Of a stretch of DNA of 12,555 bases, positions 5,951 to 12,555 are shown piece after piece. A model generated the notes under the pieces. That model worked only from the letters and a program-made list of their open reading frames with translations. It made no database searches and was not told where the DNA came from. Each line of letters begins with the position of its first letter. Within the stretch, counting starts at the first letter, position 1. The translations under genes and the position numbers were made by a program. Origin of the DNA: an uncultured Burkholderiales bacterium (GTDB lineage Bacteria; Pseudomonadota; Gammaproteobacteria; Burkholderiales; Burkholderiaceae_C); the NCBI GenBank assembly GCA_903871865.1, contig CAIQIL010000150.1, positions 1 through 12,555 on the forward strand. Reading direction: 5' to 3'.

Positions 5951-7651
5951 GATGCAGGTGCGGTTCTTGCCCGTGCGCTTGGCTTCGTACAGGCCCACGT
6001 CGGCACGCTCCAGCGCGGCCTCGATGGCCTCGCCCAGGCGGTAGCTCGTCACGCCGGCCGAGAAGGTGATGAAGACCTTCTTGTCCTCGTGCGTGAAGAA
6101 CTCGGCACTCAGCGTGCGCTGCAGGCGGGTCAGCACCTGCTGGCCTTCCTCGGCCGGGGTGTCGGGCAGCAGCACGACGAACTCTTCGCCGCCGTAGCGT
6201 GCGACCACATCGACCGGGCGCAGGCACTCACCCACGCGCCGCGCGAGGAACTTCAAGGCCTCGTCGCCCGTCTGGTGGCCCATCTGGTCGTTGAGCTTCT
6301 TGAAGTTGTCCACGTCCAGCAGGCCGATGGCCAGTGACGCGCCCTGGCGGTCCACGCGCGCCTGTTCGGCCTCGAAGGCGCGCATCATGCCGCGGCGGTT
6401 GGCGATCTGGGTGAGCGGGTCGGTCGAGACCTCGTCGGACAGCTTGCGGATTTCGTCTTCCAGCGTGCGCACGCGCTCGGTCAAGGCATTGGCCTTGGCG
6501 TGTTCGTCGTGCAGGCGCACCTGTGTTTGCGCCACGACCGACTGCACGGCGCGGCTTTCCTCGACCATCTCGCGCACCACGCCCGTCAGGCTTTCCAGGG
6601 AGTCGGCCTGGCCGATGGTGTCGGCGTAGCGGCCCAGATTGGACTGGAAGCGGTCGGTCGTGCTGCCCAGCTCGCCGATTTCCTGCAGCATCTGGTGGAT
6701 GAGGTGCTTGAGCGCATCGCGTGCGGCCGCGCGCTCCACCTTGAGCTGCTTCTGGCGTTCGCGGGCATCGCCCAGCAACTGCTGCACGTGGCGCACACCG
6801 CGGTGGTTCAGGCCCGTCTCCAGCTGGTGACGCATGGCCTGGGCCTGGCCTTGCACCCAGCTGTCGTCTTCAGCGAGGTCCACCAGGCTGTCTGTCAGCG
6901 ACTGGCACAGCGTGGTGAGCTGGTCGATGAGGCTGTGGCGGTGCTCGATGACGCGGCGCGCCTGTTCACAGGCCTGCGTGAGCTCCTGGCGGGCGGCGTC
7001 CAGGGCTTCGGGCGCCTGTGCTGCTTGGCGGGTGGCGGCTAGCGCCTGGCGCAGGGCCTCGCCCGCTTCGGAACCGCTGGCAGGGGCCAGGGGCAGGGCG
7101 GCGTGGACGGTGTCGCTCAGTTGCTCGGCCGCATGGGCCGCGTTGGCGGGCCACTCGGTGCTGGCTGGGGGCGCCGTGGTCAGCGGTTCAGTCGGTGGGG
7201 GGGATGCCTGCCCCATGTCCGGCGACGCAGGCGATGCCGGCGATTCGGCCACATCGTCCATCAAGGTGTTGTCGAGCGTGTCGCTGTCCCAGCTTTGCAC
7301 GAGCTGGCTCAGGCGCTGGTGCAGGCGCTGGCCGGAGTTCTTGCTGCCTTCCAGCACGCGCTGCAGGCTGTCCTTCTTGCGGGCGGAGGTCCACTGGCGG
7401 CCTCCGCGCTCGGCACCGCGCAGGATGCGGCCGATCAGCTTGGACCAGCGCTCGCCTTCTTCAGCCTGGTTGATCGCCTGGTTGGGCGCAGCGACCGCTG
7501 GGGGCGCACTGTCGGCCTCGCTGGTGATGCCCGACTCGGCCTCGTAGGCCTTGCGGAAGTTGTCGGGGGTGGGCTCCAGCCTTTGTTCGGCCAGGCGGCG
7601 CAAGGCGGCTTTGGCCAGGTTGGCCGGCGTGGTCGTCGGGGGCGTGCTCAT
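5945..7651 (-). CDS. Soluble diguanylate cyclase with intact GGEEF and I-site
   Basis: This 568-residue protein should make c-di-GMP from two GTP. The C-terminal GGDEF domain (about 405-568) carries D-P-L-T-Q-I-A-N-R-R, metal-binding Asp446 in L-D-V-D-N-F-K, the signature GGEEF at 487-491 and the inhibitory-site motif R-P-V-D at 478-481 with the correct 5-residue gap. It is therefore predicted active and feedback-inhibited. There are no membrane segments. Residues 1-40 form a short helical region, about 45-165 are a Pro/Ala/Ser-rich linker, and about 195-405 are long, charged helices likely to form a coiled coil that brings two cyclase domains together. The function of the N-terminal region is not recognised. 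It is the last gene of a leftward operon, 3 bp after the response regulator stop, with no clear ribosome binding site of its own, so coupled translation is likely. Confidence 0.92.
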   Translation of the reverse strand: MSTPPTTTPANLAKAALRRLAEQRLEPTPDNFRKAYEAESGITSEADSAPPAVAAPNQAINQAEEGERWSKLIGRILRGAERGGRQWTSARKKDSLQRVLEGSKNSGQRLHQRLSQLVQSWDSDTLDNTLMDDVAESPASPASPDMGQASPPPTEPLTTAPPASTEWPANAAHAAEQLSDTVHAALPLAPASGSEAGEALRQALAATRQAAQAPEALDAARQELTQACEQARRVIEHRHSLIDQLTTLCQSLTDSLVDLAEDDSWVQGQAQAMRHQLETGLNHRGVRHVQQLLGDARERQKQLKVERAAARDALKHLIHQMLQEIGELGSTTDRFQSNLGRYADTIGQADSLESLTGVVREMVEESRAVQSVVAQTQVRLHDEHAKANALTERVRTLEDEIRKLSDEVSTDPLTQIANRRGMMRAFEAEQARVDRQGASLAIGLLDVDNFKKLNDQMGHQTGDEALKFLARRVGECLRPVDVVARYGGEEFVVLLPDTPAEEGQQVLTRLQRTLSAEFFTHEDKKVFITFSAGVTSYRLGEAIEAALERADVGLYEAKRTGKNRTCIN

Positions 7652-7654
7652 GGG

Positions 7655-9883
7655 TCAGCGGTGCGCACCCATCATCTTGGGGAGCAAGTCATGGACCGCG
7701 GCACCGCCCACAGGAGGCTGGGCCAGGCCGGACTGGGTGTCGATCAGCCATTGTTCGACTTGGGATGCGGGCATGGGACGAGCGTACAGGAAGCCCTGGC
7801 AGATGTGGCAGCCCAGGTTGTAGAGCACTTCCATCTGCGATGCTTTTTCCACGCCTTCGGCGATGACGCGCAGCCCCAGGGCCCGTGCCAGCGCGATGAT
7901 GGCCGAGACCACCGCCGAGCTTTGCGGCGTGTCGCCCAGGTCGCGCACGAAGGATCGGTCGATCTTGAGCTCGCTGATCGGCAGCGAGGTCAGGTAGGCC
8001 AGCGACGAGTAGCCGGTGCCAAAGTCGTCGATGGAGATCTCGGTGCCCAGCTGGTTGAGGCGGTGCAGCGAGGGCACGACGCCCTGCAGGTCCTTCATCA
8101 GCCCGGTTTCGGTGATCTCCAGCTCGATGCAGCGGGGCGACACGCCCCGGGCCGCGAGGATGGCTTCGATCTTTTCAACGAGGTCGCTTTGTTCGAACAG
8201 GCGCGAGGGCAGGTTGACCGCGATCGAGGCATCGAAGCCGAAGGCCTTCTGCCATTCGGCGGCCTGGCGGGCGGCCTCGTCGATGGCCCACAAGCTCATC
8301 TGGTTGATCAGGCCGGTGGCTTCGGCCAGCGGGATGAAATCACTCGGGGGCACGAGCTGGCCGTTGCGGTTCCAGCGCATCAGTGCTTCGGCGCCAACCA
8401 TGCGGTTGGTGCGCACGTCGATCTTGGGTTGGTAGTGCAACACCAGCTCGTTGCGCTCCAGGGCTTTGTGCAGGGCGGTGTCGAGGTCCAGGCGCACGCG
8501 GCCTTTGCTGGCGAGTTGCGGGTCGTGCAGCTGTGCGGTGTTGCGGCCCTGACTCTTGGCCAGGTCCATGGCCACATCGGCATTGCGCAGCAGGTCGGCC
8601 ACGTTCAGACCGTGGGCCGGGAACAAGGCCACGCCCACGCTGGCGGTGATGAAGCATTCCTGGCCCGCCACCATCATGGGTTCGCGCAGCGCGTTGAGCA
8701 GCACGTGGGCCGTGTCCATGGCCTCGCGCTCATTGGCGACTTCGGGCAGCAGCACGACAAACTCGTCGGCGCCCAGGCGGCCCACGGCTTCGAGGGTGCG
8801 GTGCACGCGCTGGCCGTTCATGTCCACGCTGCCTTCGAGGATCTGTTCGCAGTGGCGCACACAGCCACGCAGCCGGCGCGACACCTCGATGAGCAACTCG
8901 TCCCCCGCATGGTGGCCCAGGTTCTCGTTGATGATCTTGAAACGGTCCAGGCCGACCTGCAGCAGGGCCACGCAGTGGTTCAAGCGCTTGGCGTGCTCGA
9001 TGGCACGCTCGCTGCGCCAGAAGATCTGGCGGCGGTTGGGCAGGCCAGTGAGCACGTCGAAGTTGGCGAGGTGCTTGATCTTGTCTTCGGCCACGCGGCG
9101 ATCGGTCACGTCCTGGACGATGCCGGTGTAGCCGATCAGGTTGGCCAGCTCGTTGAACTCCGGCTCGGCCTCGATGTGCAGGATGCGCAGGCGGTTGTCG
9201 GACAGCTTGACCTGGATGTCGTTGCACAGGATGGTGCCGTGGTCCAGCACCTCGTGGAGGATGCGCAGGAAGCCGCGTCGCTCTTCGGCCGGCATCATGC
9301 GGGCGAAGTCGCGCAAGCCCAGCCGGTCGGTGGCACCCAGGCCGAACACGCGCAGGCCTTCGACCGAGAAGGCGATGTCGCCCAGGCCCTTGCGCCAGTC
9401 GAAGCTGCCCATGCGGGCGAGGTCTTGCGCGCGGGCCAGCTTGGATTTGCTTCGCTCCAGTTCGTGACGGGTGCGCGATGCACGCAGCAGGTAACGCAAT
9501 CGGCCCGACAGCAGGCTCCATTGCGTGCACTTGACGAAGAAGTCGGTGGCGCCGGCCTCGTAGGCGCGGGTGATGGAGGCGTCGTCGTCCAGGCCGGTCA
9601 GCATCAGCACGGGCACGGATTCATAGCCCGGCATCTGGCGCAGTTCCTGGCAGGTGGCGAAGCCATCCAGACCGGGCATGACGGCGTCGAGCACGACGAC
9701 ATCGGGCAGCCAGTCGGCCATCATCTGCAGGGCTTGCTCGCCGGAGCTGGCTTCGGTGATGGCAAAGCCGCGGTCGCGCAGCGCGATCGAGGTCAACAGC
9801 AGGTTGACCTCGTCGTCATCGACCAGCAGCACGCGGGGTTGCTCTTCGTGGTCGTGCGGCGCGATGACCGAGCCCAGACTCAT
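7655..9883 (-). CDS. Response regulator with REC-PAS-degenerate GGDEF-EAL (predicted c-di-GMP phosphodiesterase)
   Basis: The protein has 742 residues. The receiver domain (about 16-135) has acidic residues 22-24, phospho-acceptor Asp66, Thr96 and Lys118, with Cys instead of the usual Pro after the Lys. A PAS-like domain spans about 155-265. The GGDEF domain (about 270-450) looks catalytically dead: the signature is GADEF (371-375) and the metal Asp of the D-x-D motif is Gly311. The EAL domain (about 460-715) keeps EAL 499-501, Asn557, Glu589 and Glu592 of EITE, Asp619-Asp620, Lys640, Glu676 and Gln696, so it should hydrolyse c-di-GMP. The ATG overlaps the upstream kinase stop as ATGA and has GGAG 8 nt before it (9892-9895). 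The kinase with its Hpt domain is the obvious phospho-donor. The dead GGDEF domain may act as a GTP-binding regulator. Confidence 0.94.
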   Translation of the reverse strand: MSLGSVIAPHDHEEQPRVLLVDDDEVNLLLTSIALRDRGFAITEASSGEQALQMMADWLPDVVVLDAVMPGLDGFATCQELRQMPGYESVPVLMLTGLDDDASITRAYEAGATDFFVKCTQWSLLSGRLRYLLRASRTRHELERSKSKLARAQDLARMGSFDWRKGLGDIAFSVEGLRVFGLGATDRLGLRDFARMMPAEERRGFLRILHEVLDHGTILCNDIQVKLSDNRLRILHIEAEPEFNELANLIGYTGIVQDVTDRRVAEDKIKHLANFDVLTGLPNRRQIFWRSERAIEHAKRLNHCVALLQVGLDRFKIINENLGHHAGDELLIEVSRRLRGCVRHCEQILEGSVDMNGQRVHRTLEAVGRLGADEFVVLLPEVANEREAMDTAHVLLNALREPMMVAGQECFITASVGVALFPAHGLNVADLLRNADVAMDLAKSQGRNTAQLHDPQLASKGRVRLDLDTALHKALERNELVLHYQPKIDVRTNRMVGAEALMRWNRNGQLVPPSDFIPLAEATGLINQMSLWAIDEAARQAAEWQKAFGFDASIAVNLPSRLFEQSDLVEKIEAILAARGVSPRCIELEITETGLMKDLQGVVPSLHRLNQLGTEISIDDFGTGYSSLAYLTSLPISELKIDRSFVRDLGDTPQSSAVVSAIIALARALGLRVIAEGVEKASQMEVLYNLGCHICQGFLYARPMPASQVEQWLIDTQSGLAQPPVGGAAVHDLLPKMMGAHR

Positions 9884-12555
9884 CGCTCGGACTCCAGCAA
9901 CAGGCGCAGGCCCGCAAGCACCCGCTCGGTTTCGGCGGGGATGTCGCGGATGCGATCGCTCAAATCTTCACCGGTCTGGCGCCTGATCATGGTCTCGATT
10001 TCGGCACACAGTTGTGACAACTTGAGCGCGCCGATGCTGGCCGAGGAAGACTTGAGTGTATGCGCGACATGCACGATCGCGGCAGTGTCATTGACGTTGA
10101 AAGCATCCTCCAATTGGGGCAAGAGCCTGCCCACGGAGGTTTCGAAGGCCTTGCCCACGCGTTCGAAGAGGCGGTTGTCGCCACGTGGGTCGAGCTCGCG
10201 CAGGCGTCGCAGGGCCTCTGCATCGAAAATGTCGTCGGGGTGTGTGCTGCTTGCAACGGCCACCTTGGCATCGAAGGCGAAGTTGCTCGACGGGGCGGGC
10301 GTTGCGACGGGTTCGGGCGGGGTCAGGGGGGCTGGCTGCTGAACGGGCTGTGCGATGAAGGGCGGGGGCAGGGGCGCCACGGTCAGGCCCGACGCCGGTG
10401 CGGAAGTGGCGATGGCCTCGGCCTGAGCCTCCCGTGGCGACATCGGCGCTTCGCTCAAGGGACGGGGCACGTCCAGCAGGCCCATGGGCACGGTGATGGG
10501 CTCGTCGGCTGCTCCCGGGGCGCTGGGTGGCGCGCTCAGATCGGGCGCAGCATGGGGCGCGACGGCGTGTGGGGTGGCAGCCTGCGTGGCGGTGACCTCG
10601 GCTGCCACAACCTCGGCGGGTGCGCCAGTGTCCACGAAGTCGGTCGGCAGGCCTTCGGCTTGCGTGTGCTCGACCAGCACCTTGAGCAGCTGGCTCTGGC
10701 GGAAGGGCTTGGAGAGGTAGTCGTCGAAACCCACGCTCAGGAAGCGTTGCTCGTCGCCTTCCAGGGCGTTGGCGGTCACGGCGATCACCGGGGTGTCCGA
10801 CGGAGTCAGGAAGGTGAAGCGGTTGTTCGAGCCACGGCGGAACCAGCTCAGGGCCTCGACGCCGTCCATGCCGGGCATCTGGATGTCCATGAGCACCAGG
10901 TCAAAGCGCTGCTCGCCCAGGCGGCGCAGGCCTTCGAGGGCCGAGGAGGCCACGCGGACCTCGCAGCCCAGGCGCTTGAGCATCTGGCTGCAGACTTCCT
11001 GGTTGACCGGGTTGTCTTCCACCACGAGCACGGCCTTGTTGAGGCGCGGCACTTCCTGGAGGTGGTCGCCGCCCAGTTCGGCCGAGATGCCCAGGATGGC
11101 CTGACGCAGTTCTGCCTTGCGCAGCGGCTTGGGCACGAAGCGCTGGAAGCCGACATCCTGTGCGCGCTTGACGTCGTCCGGCGAGGACACCGACGACAGC
11201 AGCACCATCTTGAGGTGGCGGTAGCGCCCGCTGGTGCGCAGGGCCTCGGCCAGGCCCAGGCCGTCCAGCTCGGGCATGTTCATGTCCACCAGGGCGAGGT
11301 CGAAGTCGGCGTCCTGGGTGGGGTGGGCCATCAGCACGGCCAGGGCTTCGCGGCCATTGGCGGCCTGTGTCACGTTCATGCCCCAGGCATTGAGCATGTT
11401 CTCGATGACAGTGCGGTTGGTGTCGTTGTCATCGACCACCAGCACGTTGAAGGAAGGCATCTTGGGCTCTTCCAGCATGGCCATGTCGATCTGGGTGTCG
11501 CCCACGCGCACGGGCACGCGGAAAACGAACTCCGAGCCCACGCCCGGCGCACTGTGCGCCTCGATGCGACCGCCCATCAACTCGACGAGCTGCTTGGAAA
11601 TCGCCAGGCCTAGGCCGGTGCCGCCGTAGCGGCGTGCCATGCCCACATTGGCCTGCACGAAGGCGCTGAACAGGCGCGGGATGACGTCGCTGGGGATGCC
11701 GATGCCGGTGTCGCGCACCATGAACTCCAGCTCCACCGGCGCATGCAGGTCGGCCTCGTTGGCGATGACGTTGCCGCCGAGGGCGCGGCGGATGTCCACC
11801 ACCACTTCGCCATGCTCGGTGAACTTGATGGCGTTGGCCACCAAGTTGGTGAGGATCTGGCGCAGGCGCAGCGGGTCGCCATGGATGACGCTGGGCAGGC
11901 CGGGTTGCTCGCGGAAGCTCAGCTCCAGGCCCTTTTCGTGGGCGCGCGGTGCCATCAGCTCCAGGGTGTCTTCGACCAGGGTGCGCAGCACGAAGTCGCT
12001 GTTGGCCAGCTCCAGCTTGCCGGCCTCGATCTTGGCGAAGTCCAGGATGTCGTTGATGATTTCCAGCAGGCTCTCGCCCGAGCGGTACACGGCTTGGGCG
12101 AAACGGCGCTGCTTGTCGTTCAGTGGCGTGCCCAGCAGCAGCTCGGTCAGGCCCAGGATGCCGTTCATGGGCGTGCGGATTTCGTGGCTCATGTTGGCCA
12201 TGAACTGGCTCTTGGCCTGACTGGCGGCCTCGGCCAGGTCGCGGGCGCGCTGCAGCTCCAGGGCCTGGCCGTGGTCGTCGGTGACGTCCGACACCAAGCC
12301 GTAGATGCGTGCCTGGCCGTTGGGCAGGCGGCGCGTGCGGGTGCGGTGACGGACCCAACGCAAGCCTTTGCCCGGCACCTGCATGCGCAGCAGTGTGTCG
12401 GTGGGCTGGCCGGCGTGTTCCAGCGCTTCCTGTTGGGCCAGCGCCTCGGTGTCTTCGGGCACGATCAGGGCGCGCACGCTGCCGGGCTTGGCCACGATGT
12501 CGTCGCCCGTCATGCCCAGCAGGTCGTGGGTGCGCGGGCTCAGGTAGATGAAGCT
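9880..12555 (-). CDS. Hybrid sensor histidine kinase (PAS-HisKA-HATPase-REC-REC-Hpt), 5' end outside window
   Basis: The visible 891 residues (numbered from the window edge) start inside a PAS domain (about 1-95), ending Y-G-L-V-S-D-V-T-D. HisKA carries S-H-E-I-R-T-P with His124. The ATPase domain has the N-box around N-L-V-A-N-A-I-K-F-T, D-T-G-I-G-I (about 282) and G-T-G-L-G-L. Two receivers follow: the first with Asp424 and K-P-L, the second with Asp557 and K-P-F. A Pro/Ala-rich linker of about 130 residues leads to an Hpt domain with A-H-T-L-K-S-S and His832. All phosphorelay residues are present. No membrane segment is visible; any would lie upstream. The frame is open to base 12555, so the ATG at 12513, which falls inside the PAS domain, is not the true start. 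The stop overlaps the response regulator start. Confidence 0.94.
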   Translation of the reverse strand, partial: SFIYLSPRTHDLLGMTGDDIVAKPGSVRALIVPEDTEALAQQEALEHAGQPTDTLLRMQVPGKGLRWVRHRTRTRRLPNGQARIYGLVSDVTDDHGQALELQRARDLAEAASQAKSQFMANMSHEIRTPMNGILGLTELLLGTPLNDKQRRFAQAVYRSGESLLEIINDILDFAKIEAGKLELANSDFVLRTLVEDTLELMAPRAHEKGLELSFREQPGLPSVIHGDPLRLRQILTNLVANAIKFTEHGEVVVDIRRALGGNVIANEADLHAPVELEFMVRDTGIGIPSDVIPRLFSAFVQANVGMARRYGGTGLGLAISKQLVELMGGRIEAHSAPGVGSEFVFRVPVRVGDTQIDMAMLEEPKMPSFNVLVVDDNDTNRTVIENMLNAWGMNVTQAANGREALAVLMAHPTQDADFDLALVDMNMPELDGLGLAEALRTSGRYRHLKMVLLSSVSSPDDVKRAQDVGFQRFVPKPLRKAELRQAILGISAELGGDHLQEVPRLNKAVLVVEDNPVNQEVCSQMLKRLGCEVRVASSALEGLRRLGEQRFDLVLMDIQMPGMDGVEALSWFRRGSNNRFTFLTPSDTPVIAVTANALEGDEQRFLSVGFDDYLSKPFRQSQLLKVLVEHTQAEGLPTDFVDTGAPAEVVAAEVTATQAATPHAVAPHAAPDLSAPPSAPGAADEPITVPMGLLDVPRPLSEAPMSPREAQAEAIATSAPASGLTVAPLPPPFIAQPVQQPAPLTPPEPVATPAPSSNFAFDAKVAVASSTHPDDIFDAEALRRLRELDPRGDNRLFERVGKAFETSVGRLLPQLEDAFNVNDTAAIVHVAHTLKSSSASIGALKLSQLCAEIETMIRRQTGEDLSDRIRDIPAETERVLAGLRLLLESER

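Noticed and set aside
3265..6006. Open frame of 913 codons on the minus strand across the DUF3034 and nnr genes
   Set aside because: It is a mirror of two recognisable plus-strand genes, has no domain and low-complexity composition.
7103..10342. Open frame of 1079 codons on the plus strand, antisense to the cyclase and response regulator genes
   Set aside because: It is opposite well-conserved coding sequence, its product is rich in His, Gly, Val, Gln and Ala with no domain, and long antisense frames are expected in GC-rich DNA with strong third-position GC bias.

Overview
The window is GC-rich chromosomal DNA, almost entirely protein-coding. Gene content and codon use suggest a betaproteobacterium of the order Burkholderiales. 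The pointers are a DUF3034 outer-membrane-type protein, a lipoprotein group 1 truncated haemoglobin, a 'methylamine utilization'-type cupredoxin and several GGDEF/EAL proteins. The taxonomic call is inference from family recall, not from a search. I found no tRNA, rRNA, CRISPR array, insertion sequence or phage gene.

Left locus (about 1-4266). A leftward operon encodes an exported lipoprotein truncated haemoglobin, an exported amicyanin-like cupredoxin, and a membrane-anchored sensor with HAMP, GGDEF and EAL domains, cut by the left edge of the window. The cupredoxin stop and the GGDEF-EAL start overlap as ATGA. A DUF3034 gene, predicted to encode an outer-membrane beta-barrel, is transcribed divergently from a 135-bp intergenic region rich in short direct and inverted repeats. 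The arrangement looks like a periplasmic haem/copper module feeding a c-di-GMP enzyme. The signal it reads is unknown.

Middle (4387-5938). A bifunctional NAD(P)H-hydrate repair enzyme (Nnr/YjeF type) faces right. Both halves are well conserved but lie in different frames. The break is at a run of six G inside the conserved M-T-G-A-A-R-L motif, so this is a single-base frameshift or a sequence error.

Right locus (5945-12555). A second leftward operon encodes a hybrid histidine kinase (PAS, HisKA, HATPase, two REC domains, Hpt; 5' end beyond the window), a response regulator with REC, PAS, degenerate GGDEF and intact EAL domains, and a soluble diguanylate cyclase with intact GGEEF and I-site. 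The kinase and regulator overlap as ATGA, and the regulator and cyclase are 3 bp apart. The likely logic is one phosphorelay controlling a c-di-GMP hydrolase next to a c-di-GMP synthase. An 18-bp perfect palindrome spans both stop codons where nnr and the cyclase gene converge.
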